Origin: Mastigamoeba balamuthi
Taxonomy: Eukaryota; Evosea; Mastigamoebida; Mastigamoebidae
Length of the DNA stretch: 64,000 nucleotides
NCBI GenBank assembly: GCA_902651635.1
Contig: CACRSC010000043.1
Span: 44,085-108,084 of the forward strand
Direction of reading: 5' to 3'
This document shows positions 11,809 through 23,000 of the stretch, piece after piece. The notes beneath the pieces are model-generated. The model was not told where the DNA came from. It searched no databases and was given only the letters and a program-made list of their open reading frames with translations. Positions within the stretch are counted from its first letter, which is position 1; every line of letters begins with the position of its first letter. Made by a program: the position numbers and the translations under genes.

Positions 11809-14800
11809 ATGCTGGTGCTCGTCCTCTGTTTGCAGGTGGTGCTCGCACAAGGAGACCTCTGGGGGCCGCCGTGCCCCGTTGAGGTGTCGCACGACGTTTG
11901 GCCCAACACAACAACGGGCAAGGGTGTTGTTGTTGTGGGGCAGTCGGCGCCGTTCACGGGCCCCCATCAGCACCTCGGGCTGGGCGTGCGCTCGGGAATA
12001 GAGGCGGCGTTCGCCTCTGCGAGCGAGACGCTCCCGCTGCGCTTTGTGCTCGTCTCCCTCGACGACGCCTACAACCCGGCCCATCAGGCGAACAACACCA
12101 GGACACTGCTCTGTTCGGGCGCAGAGGGACACGGACCTGTTTTCGCGATGACGGGCAGCGTGGGGTCGACGACGAGCGAGGCGGCCCTGAAGGCCGTGTT
12201 GTCCGCCCGCGGGCATGATGGAGTGCCTGTCCCCTTCATCGGCGCGCTAAGCAGCAGCGAGATGCTCCGCGACCGAGAGACAGTTCTTCAACGAGGCCTC
12301 GGCGAACAGCAAAGGACTGGTGTCGCACTCGCGAGGGCTGGAGGAGGCGACGAGCTGGCCGCCATTGTGTCGTTCATTTCGAGCGACTGGGAGGACCTCA
12401 GAAAAGTCGCCGTCTTCTACCAGAGAACAGAGTACGGACTATACGTGAACGACACGATCAGCAGGTCGCTCGAGTCCCTGGGGGTTCATACATGGTCATC
12501 TGCGTCCTGTGGCGTCATGGAGGAGATGCTGTGCATCAAGGAGGCGGTGGACAATCTGACCAGAAAAGGGGCACCTCGGGTTGTGGTACTCGCAGCCGTT
12601 GGAAGCTTATCTGGCCCGTTGATTGAAGAGATGAGCAACAGGGGCGTCACTGGCGTGGATTACATAGGAGTGGCATCAGTCACCGCCGAGGAGCTGTATG
12701 TATCTGTGCGAAACACCACGTGGCACAGGCTCCCGAGGGAGAATGCGTCGGTGTTTTTCACCCAGATGGTTCCCATGCCCACTCACAACACACTGCGGAT
12801 TGCCAGGTGAGCTGCATTAACTCAGTCATTCTTTTCACTCACAGCACCACTTCTGAAAGGGAGTATCGAGCCGCGATGAGGAAGTACAACCCTGGGATGC
12901 ACTTTTGTCACGCTTCTTTCGAGGGATTCATTGTGGGACGTCTGATTGCAATGACAGCCTCGCGAGCCATTGAGCTCAATCAGTGGCCGCTTACTCGTGC
13001 CACCTTTCTCGATGCCATCTTCCGAGATGTGCGGACATTTGACATGTATGGATACAAGCTCGGCCCCTACGGTGATACAATCGGATCCGGGGATGTGCCT
13101 CAGAGTGACGATGACTGGTGTAACCAAGGAGCTCACGAGGTCTTCATGACCCAGATGGATCTGAGCACTGGACAGCTGAGAGACGTCGAGGCTGCTTCTC
13201 TTCGATTCCAGGGGTGCAGTGTTTCTGGATGGACGAACTCAACTCGCAGTGTAATGGTGGGGTTCACAACGACAACGCATGCTGGAACGGTGAAAGCCGG
13301 CAGGGGTCACAGCCTGCAATTGGGATTGAAGGCTGCCACTCGAATGCACAACAGTGTTGGTAGAGTAATGCTTAGCTTTACTACCATATTTTCCCCGAAT
13401 GGGAATGCTACAAAACAACTTGTAGAGCGAAAGGTATGCTCTTCAGATTATCTTCAATGCCTCACGAAATACAACACTTGAAGGCACTCTGCCTCATAGG
13501 ATTGCATGACGCCGATGCACTGAGCTTTCAATCCCAGATACCTCTGATTGGCACTCGCTCGGGACTTATGGAATTGCGGGATCCTAAAAACAGGTGAAAT
13601 TGTCATTTGTTCTTTAACTCAATACTCTGAAGGAATGTGATCAATTTGTTTGCTTCATACAAGCAGGAAGCGAAAGCAGCAGCACTATTTCTTATCAAAA
13701 AGTACAATTCGACCACGATAACAGTCCTGTACAACATATCATCAACCGGCTTTTCCAATGTTGCTCTGCAGATCTTAGCAGGTCTGAAGAAGACCCTCAC
13801 GGTATGCACTATGGCATTCACGATTCTAACAGCATTTTAGCTCATTCCAAATGCATCCTATAATTCTGATGATGGATATTATGGTGGAAACGTGGAGATG
13901 GCGCATAGGATTGCCAAGGCTACAAAAGGTCACTCCTTTATCATTGTTGCCAGTGTAGCGGAGACAATAGATTTGATTAGAAAAATTCATTCGAGGTGCA
14001 TATCGTGTCCATTCATTATCACATCAGCTGTCAGTGGATTCCATCTTGAGATGTAATCGAAATTCCGCAATGTAACTTGGGGCTCTGTGTATCGTACATC
14101 TCGGTCACCCCCTCTGTCGATGTTTGGAACGAACCATCCTCTTCGCCGTGATTACGAGAGCTGGGTCTCATCTGTGGAGTTCTCTCAGTTGTCTTTTGAA
14201 GGTTTCTTTGTTGGCAAGTTCATCTCGCTCGTGCTGGACAGCATTGAAGGCCATTCACAGATAAATTCTCAGACTCTGCTGAACACAGTGTATCAAACCA
14301 AGCACTTTCATATCTCCAGAAACCTGGTGGTTGGACCATTCGCTGATCATGCCAGAGGGCAGAGGTTCTGTAACCAGGGAATGGACAAGATATATTTGAC
14401 CAGATGGGATGCTCCATCGTTTGTCTATGAAACCTCGAACTTCCCGATGTCAGAGTGTGGAAGCGAGTTTGATGATGATCGAAGAGGCAGAGAAGACCGG
14501 ACTGTGTTCTCGCTCACCATTGGGATCACAATTCCCAGTGTCATCATTCTCTGTAGTGCCTTTGTTGTCTTTATCGCTCTGCGGTCCAGATCAAGACGGA
14601 TCCTCAAATCCATCAAGAGAAGTGAACTGGAGATCAGGGATGTTATTGGAAAGAGCAAAAATGGATACATCCATAATGCTGACTGGCATGGAACCCCAGT
14701 GGCGGTCAGAGTCGTGGACAAGACTGCTGTGTCGAAGGAGGAACTGTGCACCCTCAGAAAGGAGATGAAGACAGCCAGCAGCTTGCACCATCCAAACATA

Positions 14801-15862
14801 CTCATGCTGCTGGGGTACTGTGATGAGAAAAATGATCTCTTAATTGTCTATGGTACTACCAGTACATCAGCTCCAGCCGGATCTAACTTAACGACTTACA
14901 GAATACATGGCATTTGGATCCCTGCACGAGTACATGATGAAGAACAAGCAGAACATGAATTTCTTCAATCATGTAGCAATCGCCTATGTAAGCCTAACTC
15001 AGAAAGTATGCCACCATCATACTAAAAAGCCTCAAGGACACAATCAAGGGGCTCGCATTTTTGCATTCAACAAAGCCCACGGTGGTTCATGGAAACCTAT
15101 CAAGCTGGACACTGATGGTGCAACATCCTCCTGTCCATTCAGAATCTCTAAGCATTTGCACGTAGATTGATGGGCGTATGGTCACCAAAATCTGTAATTT
15201 CGTTTGCTCTAAGAACCAAAATTCAACGTTGAAAGGCGCTCAGAGACAGTGCCAGTGGACTGCACCAGAAATTGTATGTGGAAGGCCAGCGACAACAGCC
15301 ACCGATGTTTACGGTGAGCTCCTCCTAGAAACCATACTCCAGCTCACTTAATACAATATTGCGGGACTTCCAGCTTTCGCAGTCATTCTCTGGGAGTTGT
15401 TTCTCCCCTTCGAGCAGTTCATCGCATTGGACGAGCCTGGAAAGGTGGGAACTTCCGGATCTGCGTCATCCCAGGGGGTGGAGCTCGAGTCCACAGACGC
15501 CTGTCCAGATATATCCCCGACAATCCCAAAGGAGATTGCGGTATTGCTCAACCAGTGCTGGCAAAGGCAGCCCGAGAGAAGGCCTTCAGTTTTCCAGATA
15601 CTCAGAAACTGGCCTCAAACGTTTTCGGTATTCCCCGGCCTCCATCCTTTCTCCCGTTGCTAACTGCTTCGTGGATAGTCTGTTGGTGTGTTCGGCCTTC
15701 CAGGAGATTCCAGTCTCTGCTCGCCACCTTCATCGACGGAGGCAGTTGCGGAAATTCAGAGGGAGCAGTCTGATGACATGGTAATGGTTGTTTTGCCCCC
15801 TCCCTCCGAGTCAGCTGCAGCAGCCAGCTCACGCAGCTGTTCTTCTTCTCGTCGCATTTGAC
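11809..15862 (+). CDS. Receptor B: tandem paralogue of receptor A, pseudokinase, with an in-frame stop
   Basis: It is the same architecture as its upstream neighbour and introns lie at matching positions. A signal peptide (MLVLVLCLQVVLAQG) precedes HDVWPNTTTG and VVGQSAPFTG, the second PBP-like unit, a membrane span (LTIGITIPSVIILCSAFVVF), and a kinase fold. The fold is more degenerate than in A: glycine loop IGKSKNGYIHNA, VAVR for VAIK, HGNLSS for HRD, CNF for DFG, with WTAPEI, DVYAFA and WELF kept. An in-frame TAA lies at 14054-14056 in the second ectodomain, where receptor A reads on. No splice junction that I can find removes it. Everything downstream stays open and splices well, so the lesion is recent, an assembly error, or tolerated. 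The tail after the kinase differs from A and ends at TGA 15860-15862. Lower GC than A. Confidence 0.7.
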
Positions 15863-16003
15863 GAAAGAAAACAACAGCAACAGGTAGTCCCACAGGGAGC
15901 TTTTAATTGTTTCCCTTCATTGTCCAAGTGTGCTGCCATGTTGCCTGAAACGTAGATCCTCTGCGACAGCGGGTTGAGGCCGTTGTGGCCCCGTTTCCCT
16001 CGA

Positions 16004-17364
16004 TTACGTTTGGCTCATGACCAGCGTCTTCAGCAGGCGCTCGCAAGTGATTTTCATGGTGCGATGATCCATCACGCTCCCTCCAGATGGCTCATTGAGC
16101 TCGAGCACGTCCCAGGCATCTGGGGCTCCCGCGAGGCCACGGTGCATCGAGCACATCACAACAGCGCGCCCATCCCGCGGACCACCCGCTGCAGCCCGTC
16201 CCACCTTGAACTCCGCAAGTGGCCTCGGCTCGCCGACATACGTGACTGCCGCCTGCGTCCACGGAAACGTCGCAATTGACTCGGATCTGAAGAGAAACCC
16301 GTCCAGTGAACAGTGCTGAGAATGAAAATAAGGCGGGCGGCAGAACATACTTGTAAGCACAGAGGACGAAGAACAGGTGGCAGACGGTCCGCGGCAGCTT
16401 GGCCAGGTGAACGAGGACGCTCTGGGAGCCCCAGTCAGCGTCGCCCCCAGGGTCGGCGCAGCTGTGCTCGAGGGCCCCCGCGAACGCACTGCGGTTGCTG
16501 AAGTCCACAAAGTCCCTGCCCCTGCCGCCTCCAGCCCCGGCGTCGCTGACCGGCTTGCAGTCTGCGCCAAACGCCAAGCACGTGCAGTCGAGGTAGTCGT
16601 GGCCGCTCTCCGGCAGCCCCCAGGCCAGGTCGACCCTCAGGCTGCGCTGCGCTGCCCCGCCCTGCTGGCCCGCCCCGCTGGCAGTGGCCGAGGCCGCGAA
16701 GCTGTACATCAGCACCACCAGCTGGACGCTCGAGCCGGGCATCACTCCGCACGCGTCCAGCGGGGCATCCGGGGCGCTGGGCAGCACGCGGGCGCCGAGC
16801 AGCAGGCGCTGGCGCGAGGGCACTGCGCGCGTGCGGTCGTGGACTGCGCTGCGCAGGTCACCCATCGTCCGCAGCTGCTCGCTGGGTATCTCGAGCCGCG
16901 TGCCGTCGAGCATCGTCACCACCACAGGGGCTGCCACCCCGGCCTGCGCCTGCGCTGCAGCGGTGGCCTGCTGCTGCTGCTGCTGTTGCTGTGGGGCGGT
17001 GGGACGGGGCTCGGGAGCGGGGCGGAACGAGCGGGCGACGAGGGCTGCGTAGTCGTCGCGCAGCACCCGAACGGCCTCAGGGCCCACGGGGCTCTCGCAG
17101 CGCGGGCATCGCAGTGCGCTGCCTGCGCGCGGCTGCTGTGGTGGGGACTGGAGCGACCAGTACGCTGCGTAGCACTGAGTGGGCACGATACCCCCGTGAG
17201 ACAGCCGGTGGCGGGTCAAGCCCGGCACGCGCGGAGGGGTGGGAGGAGGGAGGGCGCACGGCGGTGCACCAGAGGGGCGGGTGGCTGCATCCGGGTGACA
17301 GCCGGCGGAGAGACACGAAGTCCTCCCTCAGCTTCTTGTGGCCACACTTGCGGCAGGTCGACAT
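16004..17364 (-). CDS. Zinc-binding / poly-Q / ubiquitin-like / TerD fusion protein
   Basis: A 384-residue protein from three exons (17317-17364, 16351-17174, 16004-16286), with exact phase sums. The N-terminus has Cys pairs (STCRKCGHKKLRE and LRCPRCESPVG) that look like a small zinc ribbon split by the first intron. A poly-Gln stretch follows. Next comes a ubiquitin-like domain of about 75 residues (VVVTMLDGTRLEIPSEQL ... RQRLLLGARVLP ... GVMPGSSVQLVVL). The C-terminal half is a TerD/stress-protein fold (LRVDLAWGLP, DYLDCTCLAFGADCK, FVDFSNRSAF, DWGSQSVLVHLAKLP). TerD domains bind calcium in bacterial tellurite/stress systems. In eukaryotes they are sporadic (for example Dictyostelium CABP1). 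Joining UBL and TerD suggests stress signalling coupled to ubiquitin or the proteasome, which is inference. The first intron (17175-17316) is the least certain boundary. Confidence 0.78.
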
Positions 17365-18013
17365 GGCGGAGTCGCGGTGCAGCAGCGGAACCCACCCGGA
17401 CCTGCGTTGTTGATACCGACAGCCAACGGATATCTGTCAGCTGTCCGTGTTGGTCTGCGGGAGGCGACCACAAAAGAACTTCGACCATGAGAACGGGCAT
17501 TGGCTTCAAGAAGGTGTTCGGTCTGACGGGCGTTGAGGCCACGTCATGAGAAAATATCTTTCGAAATGTTTGAGTATTATCGCACCAAACGATACTGGCC
17601 AGCAAACAGTCGGCCAGCCACACCTCTTTGTTTCCCTTAGGGGGTTTGAGGGTCGGGGATCACAATGCGCTGGTTTGCAGGGTGGAGGAAGAACGGATTA
17701 CACACCAAAGGAGAGGACAGAGCCACAGGCTGGCAAGACCCAGCTGCAACAAGAGTGCATGCTGCCATGGTGCTCACGTGGCAGTGTGCACCTCGAGTGA
17801 CTGCTGGATGCCTTGCTATCCCTAATTTTCGCCTGGGAGGTCACACTGGCTCTACTCACGGTGTTGGGGTGGGTGGGTTTGTGGCATCTGTCCGAGACTA
17901 CAGCCTCTTGCACTAGTTATTGTCACGTGCTATGCAGATCTTCATGGCTGCAGTCTCCTCCCCTCTACCCTCGAGCTGGTGGCTGTGAATATGTTGAAGT
18001 ATGATATTGCCCC
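17365..18013. other. Intergenic region before the transposon island
   Basis: About 650 bp upstream of the UBL-TerD gene, where composition falls from GC-rich to near 50 percent. A GGATATCTGTCAGCTG block at 17429-17445 may be part of the promoter of the minus-strand gene. I find no coding sequence and no element termini before the repeated unit begins near 18014. Confidence 0.45.
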
Positions 18014-18324
18014 CATTTGTGGCCACAGCTCACATAGCCAGGTGAAACACCTGATGGCGTCATTGTCTACTTCTGTGTTAATGTCTTCCTCATTGAGTGA
18101 TCATTTATCACATGCTATGAGGCAGAAGGGCTTCTTGTGCCAGTTTGCACCTAATAACATCTGCCATGTTTTAAAGCCAGAGGCCTTCCTGACTTGTGGG
18201 AGCAAATATGTGTCATTGGCAAATGGCTGTGGCAGGGCCTATCTTGCCCACTGTGGCATGTTCCAGGTTGTGGGATAGGGACTCTAGTAATTTGTTGTTT
18301 TGTGCCATTATGCTGGAATGATAT

Positions 18325-19469
18325 TAGCTATATCTTTCATGGTGATTCGGGGGGTTATCTCCACACTTTGGAGATAAGTCTCTGAAAATTGGGGGACTTA
18401 GCTCCACTAAAAAGAATAGTGTTATTTTGTTTCTTCCTATAGGCAGACATTGTGAATGGCCACAGTGATCCAAACAAGGTTCTCTTGCTGCTTGAAGGAC
18501 TCCCTCCATGGCTCACTGAGTGCCTTCCACCTCTGCTTGATCTTGCCAAAGACAGACTCGATCCTTCCCCTTGCCTTCTTAATTGCTGCATTGTACTTCT
18601 TCTTCTCCTTGGTGAGTACCACTGCATCACAGAAGTTCTTGCCAGGCTTGGGAGGCCTCGGCCAGGGGGCATAGAGCTTTGGAAACTCCAGGATTCCACG
18701 GCCCCAGGCAAAATGACAGTTGCCAATTAAGCATATTGTTCAGCATGTTCACCTTGAACCACTTCTTGTTCATCTTCAGGAACTTGCCATCATAGAACTT
18801 GGGTGAGTAGTAGCCCTACAGCTTGTGCACTCTACTCTTTCCATCAATGAGGACCATGTAGTGCAGGGCCAGGTGGTTGTCCTTGCCACTCCACCACTCA
18901 CTTTTGGCACCTCTCTATCTCAAAATTGTTAGTGAACCACGTCGAAGGAGTTGGAGTGCACCCCCTTGCCACACTCGATCCAGATGTCAGTGGAGTTGAT
19001 CCACAGGATGATGCCCTCAATTGGTTTGCTGAACTTGATCTTGTGGACACCACGAAGTTGATCACCCAGAGTGCTAAACTTGATGTTGCCATCAGCCCAC
19101 TCGCACAGTCTGTCTTGAACACGAGGGATGTTCTTGTCCACAGACCGGTTGGAAGTTGCCAGCATGGGTTGAATCCCCCTGGCAAGGTGATTCATCTCTG
19201 TGTTCTTAAGGTCTCTCCACAGAGTTAACTCGACCCAAATTTGCACCATGTCCACTGGCCAGTCTTTGCTGTTGAGCTGTGGCAGGTGGGCCTTGATGGA
19301 CTTGATCAGGTTTAAGAGCAGGGGAAGCCCAAGGAAGGCAACAAGGTCCTTATTAATGCGGTCTCTCGTAATGATAGGGTTGGCCATGGAGATAAGTCTT
19401 CCTATTTTTAGAGACTTATCTCCTCTCCAAGGAGATAAAGGCCAAAGAATCAGTGGAAGATATAGCTCT
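18325..19469 (-). mobile_element. DDE DNA transposon with terminal inverted repeats, copy 1 (defective)
   Basis: Inverted ends start AGCTATATCT... on the left and read ...GATATAGCTCT on the right. Long inner repeats of the form GGAGATAAGTCTCT...GACTTATCTCC extend roughly 90 bp. Inside, the minus strand encodes a DDE_Tnp_4-like transposase starting MANPIITRDR at 19387. WINSTDIWI marks the first Asp region, and a C-terminal GRIESVFGKIKQRWKAL helix carries the catalytic Glu. The frame is broken between the two halves, and a TAG interrupts HKL/GYYSPKF. Family is IS5/Harbinger-like by the C-terminal motif. Target duplications could not be set with confidence. Confidence 0.7.
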
Positions 19470-20210
19470 CAAGTCCTGCTCCGGCTCTGTTCATATTGTA
19501 TAGAGCAGAGTTGCCAGCTTTTGTGGTGTGGTGGCCAGGAATGCCATATCATCAGCATAGGCCAGCACTTCTCTCTTGGGGCCTTGGATGTCCAGGGCAT
19601 CAGAGTGTGTCTCTATTTGATGTAGGTGAGGGTTTCTGGCTGAAGAGCGTGCAAGACAGTGGATCACCCTGTCTCACGTCACAGTTCCATGTACTGTGCG
19701 GGACTGGGCTTTGGTATTGTCACAGTGTCTGAAGTCATAACCCCTCTTTAGATCTAGGTACATTCCTACTACCAAATGGTTCTTTTGGTATGCTTCCTCC
19801 AGTCATTGGTACAGAGCCCATATGTTGTGTGTGCCTTGCATGTGTCCAAGAGGAAGAGATGCTGATGAGAAATATTCCTGGAACTATATATGAGATTTTC
19901 ACACAACTCAAATAACAATGCTGAGAGAGATCATCACACACAAGAACATTCCGAACACTGAGTACCACTTCATTAGGGGTTTTCTGGTCAATGAAATGGT
20001 TGTTTATCCAGAGCAGCCCACTCAAGCTCATAGAGGAGAATCTGCCAAACAATGCATACTGTTTGTATGAGAAAACTACTCTATTTCATGATCTCATGGA
20101 AACGATGAACCATCTTAAGTATGGCATGTGTACATGGAAAAAGGCAATAACGAGACAGTTAACAAGAACATGTACTGAAGGAGAGGCCCCTAAGCCTTTT
20201 CCCCAAGGTT
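19470..20210 (-). mobile_element. LINE reverse-transcriptase fragment, copy 1
   Basis: Minus-strand pieces match the better-preserved copy at 24968-25695, including the region encoding an AYADDVVFLAT-type catalytic motif and a KTPNEVVLSVRNVLVC segment. It is a non-LTR reverse transcriptase fragment, truncated and with several frame breaks. The DNA transposon lies immediately at its 3' side, so one probably inserted next to or into the other before the whole block duplicated. Confidence 0.6.
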
Positions 20211-20561
20211 GATGCATTGGTCATTTCAAAACCTCTTCATCATTAAGGAAGAATGCTACAGGTTCGGCTGAGCTCCCAAAGAAGAAGCAGTTGTACAATG
20301 AAAATCGTCGTCAGACCAGAATCAGAGCGGAGACTAGACTGCCTTTGGTGAGATAAAGAAGTGGTGGCCAGTTCTTCGAAAGCCTTGAGCAGAGAAGGCA
20401 CAACAAACTAATGTTGTGCTGCTCGCTCTTGCTCTACACAATTGCCATATGAAAGGAAATAATTTTATTTTTCTAGATATTTCCTGGGGGTATCTCTCGA
20501 CATGCCAATTCTCTGTGTTATTGGCTCTCTCAGCTAAGTAGCTCTTCTTCTGCCCTTAAAG

Positions 20562-21166
20562 ACTGAGGCAATCCTCATGTTCTCCAAATTTCTGATTTGT
20601 AGCCTGGCGATTTAGCTGTGGCAGGGCCACGTCAGGATACATCCGAATCGAACATGAATTGGCTGGCAAATGATGCTATGCTGAGAGGAAGGGGAAACTG
20701 TGTCATTTTACACTGTGTCATTCATAAAGCCAAAACACCAAACTCCATGGATGGTGAGGAGATGACGAATACCTGCAATCTGGCAGTCACTGCAGCAGCC
20801 CTTTCTCATGTTCAGCACACAATTATTAAGGCTGATTTGCCCATTCTGCATATGGCCTGGTACTCGTTTCCTACCAGATGGCAGATACCAAAGCTCTCAG
20901 TCTGCTTTCTGTGGTGCTAGATGCTGACATCACAGTGTGTCCTTTCCGTGCACTTAGACCACACATATGGCTTCCTAATCCATCTCTCATTTCCAGTTCT
21001 ACAGCCTCTGCCTGCAGAATGCTGCACTAGTGTTTGTCAGTACTGTGTAGTACAACTTGCAAAGCTGAACACAAACATGGATCACCTCGTAGCAGTATGA
21101 TATCACTGATATATGCAACTCTTTAATGCCAGTTCAATGCTCTTCTGCAGCTGGTTAACCATACTT
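20562..21166. other. Unassigned AT-richer DNA left of the assembly gap
   Basis: About 600 bp between repeat copy 1 and the run of N. One 100-codon open frame on the plus strand (20618-20920) has no recognisable domain. It is probably part of, or flank to, the Kolobok-like element whose minus-strand frame runs through the gap to about 21123. Confidence 0.4.
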
Positions 21167-23000
21167 NNNNNNNNNNNNNNNNNNNNNNNNNNNNNNNNNN
21201 NNNNNNNNNNNNNNNNNNNNNNNNNNNNNNNNNNNNNNNNNNNNNNNNNNNNNNNNNNNNNNNNNNNNNNNNNNNNNNNNNNNNNNNNNNNNNNNNNNNN
21301 NNNNNNNNNNNNNNNNNNNNNNNNNNNNNNNNNNNNNNNNNNNNNNNNNNNNNNNNNNNNNNNNNNNNNNNNNNNNNNNNNNNNNNNNNNNNNNNNNNNN
21401 NNNNNNNNNNNNNNNNNNNNNNNNNNNNNNNNNNNNNNNNNNNNNNNNNNNNNNNNNNNNNNNNNNNNNNNNNNNNNNNNNNNNNNNNNNNNNNNNNNNN
21501 NNNNNNNNNNNNNNNNNNNNNNNNNNNNNNNNNNNNNNNNNNNNNNNNNNNNNNNNNNNNNNNNNNNNNNNNNNNNNNNNNNNNNNNNNNNNNNNNNNNN
21601 NNNNNNNNNNNNNNNNNNNNNNNNNNNNNNNNNNNNNNNNNNNNNNNNNNNNNNNNNNNNNNNNNNNNNNNNNNNNNNNNNNNNNNNNNNNNNNNNNNNN
21701 NNNNNNNNNNNNNNNNNNNNNNNNNNNNNNNNNNNNNNNNNNNNNNNNNNNNNNNNNNNNNNNNNNNNNNNNNNNNNNNNNNNNNNNNNNNNNNNNNNNN
21801 NNNNNNNNNNNNNNNNNNNNNNNNNNNNNNNNNNNNNNNNNNNNNNNNNNNNNNNNNNNNNNNNNNNNNNNNNNNNNNNNNNNNNNNNNNNNNNNNNNNN
21901 NNNNNNNNNNNNNNNNNNNNNNNAATGATTGTGGCACGGGCTTTGGCATAGTTACCATTACACTCGAGAATTGCTTTGCGAAACCAGTTAGAGAGCTTGG
22001 TCTTGAACTTCACATTGTTGGTCTTCTCTGCCTCACGAAATTCTGAAAACAGCAAAGATCCATCCGTTTTGCACTGGTCAATGAAAGAAGAAATATGCTG
22101 TCGAAACTGCTTAACTCCATGCCAGAGATCATTAAAAATGTGCAATCGCTGATGAGCAATCCAAGAGTTATGCAGCTCTGCTGCTTTGGCATTTGCAGCA
22201 CTGCTTCCATCACAGACAATAGCACGAATGCAGAGAAACCGACGAGCCATAACACTTAGAGCAAGGAAGGTTGATACTGACTCCTTACTAGTTGTTGGAG
22301 GTAACTGCTCTGCTGCAATTTTTGCCTTATCAACATGCTCCTGCCAGACAACACGATTCCCAACCATACATGTTGAGGTATTGTATGGAACAGCATAATA
22401 ACAGCCACTATAGCATCGCTGTGAGCAATTCCACTGGTCATCAACGCAAACTGTGACTCCAAGCTTCTCTTCTGGTAGCAGTGGGATGGAATGAACCTGG
22501 TGAACAATATCTGTAATGATTTCCTGGCGGCGACCCTTGCGAGAAGAAATCTTGAACTCTGTCTTGACTCGCTCAAGAATTGCAGAAATACTTTTTGCAG
22601 CATCAAGCTCAGCCCTTAGTTCAGTCTGTTTATGAGTTGCCTCCACAATAGCAGCACGGACTTGATCAGCATTAGCATGCCGTGCAGTCTCAATGTCAGA
22701 ATGAAGCTTAGAATTTATAGCAGAGATAAGATAATCCTGTTGGGCCTGCTCAGCTGGGAAATCTGACAGAATCTCATCTTGCATTGAGTGGTTCAGTATT
22801 CCCAGATGACAAGCACTGACTAACTCACAGAGGGCCTTCTTTTCTCCACCAACAGTCATATTTGAGGTAACAAGTAGAGCTGTGCATTCCAGATAGCCAT
22901 TTCTACACTCTTGACTGGAGTACAGAGTCTGTGTGTGTCCTTCTTCACAGCAAAGATGAAGCTGAGCACACTTAGCTACACAATTATTTTCGCTACGCAC
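21123..23000 (-). mobile_element. Kolobok-like DNA transposase, interrupted by the assembly gap
   Basis: The minus strand is open from 23000 to the gap, for about 360 residues. It has a Cys-rich N-terminus, a long charged helical stretch, and SRKGRRQEI before HQVHSIPLLP. Then come VTVCVDDQWNCSQRCYSGC, AIVCDGSSAANAKAAELH, and HIFNDLWHGVKQF about 20 residues later. Asp-x-Trp-His with a following Lys, after an upstream Asp, is typical of Kolobok-type DDE transposases, though the call rests on motif memory. Composition is far more AT-rich than host genes. No zinc-finger (THAP) domain is obvious. The C-terminal catalytic region is lost in the gap. The region to its 5' side is the palindrome array. 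Confidence 0.55.
21167..21923. other. Assembly gap (757 N)
   Basis: An unbroken run of N inside the transposon island. It interrupts the minus-strand transposase at 21123-23000. Its true length is unknown. Collapse of repeats is likely, given the 2.5-kb direct repeats on either side. Confidence 0.99.

Larger units (their letters stand above)
18014..20561. repeat. 2.5-kb direct repeat, copy 1
   Basis: This segment is near-identical, in the same orientation, to 23487-25959. Homology starts at CATTTGTGGCCACAGC and ends near CTCTTCTTCTGCC. Copy 1 carries roughly 75 bp near 20405-20480 that copy 2 lacks. The unit is composite: a DDE DNA transposon nested beside fragments of a LINE reverse transcriptase read on the minus strand. 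The high identity suggests recent duplication or transposition of the whole composite. Confidence 0.85.

Noticed and set aside
17077-17364. A RING finger at the N-terminus of the UBL-TerD protein
   Set aside because: Only two CxxC pairs and one or two extra Cys/His are present, without the eight-ligand RING spacing.
20618-20920. A 100-codon plus-strand frame in the transposon island as a host gene
   Set aside because: No domain, no splice context, AT-rich transposon surroundings. Left as unassigned.
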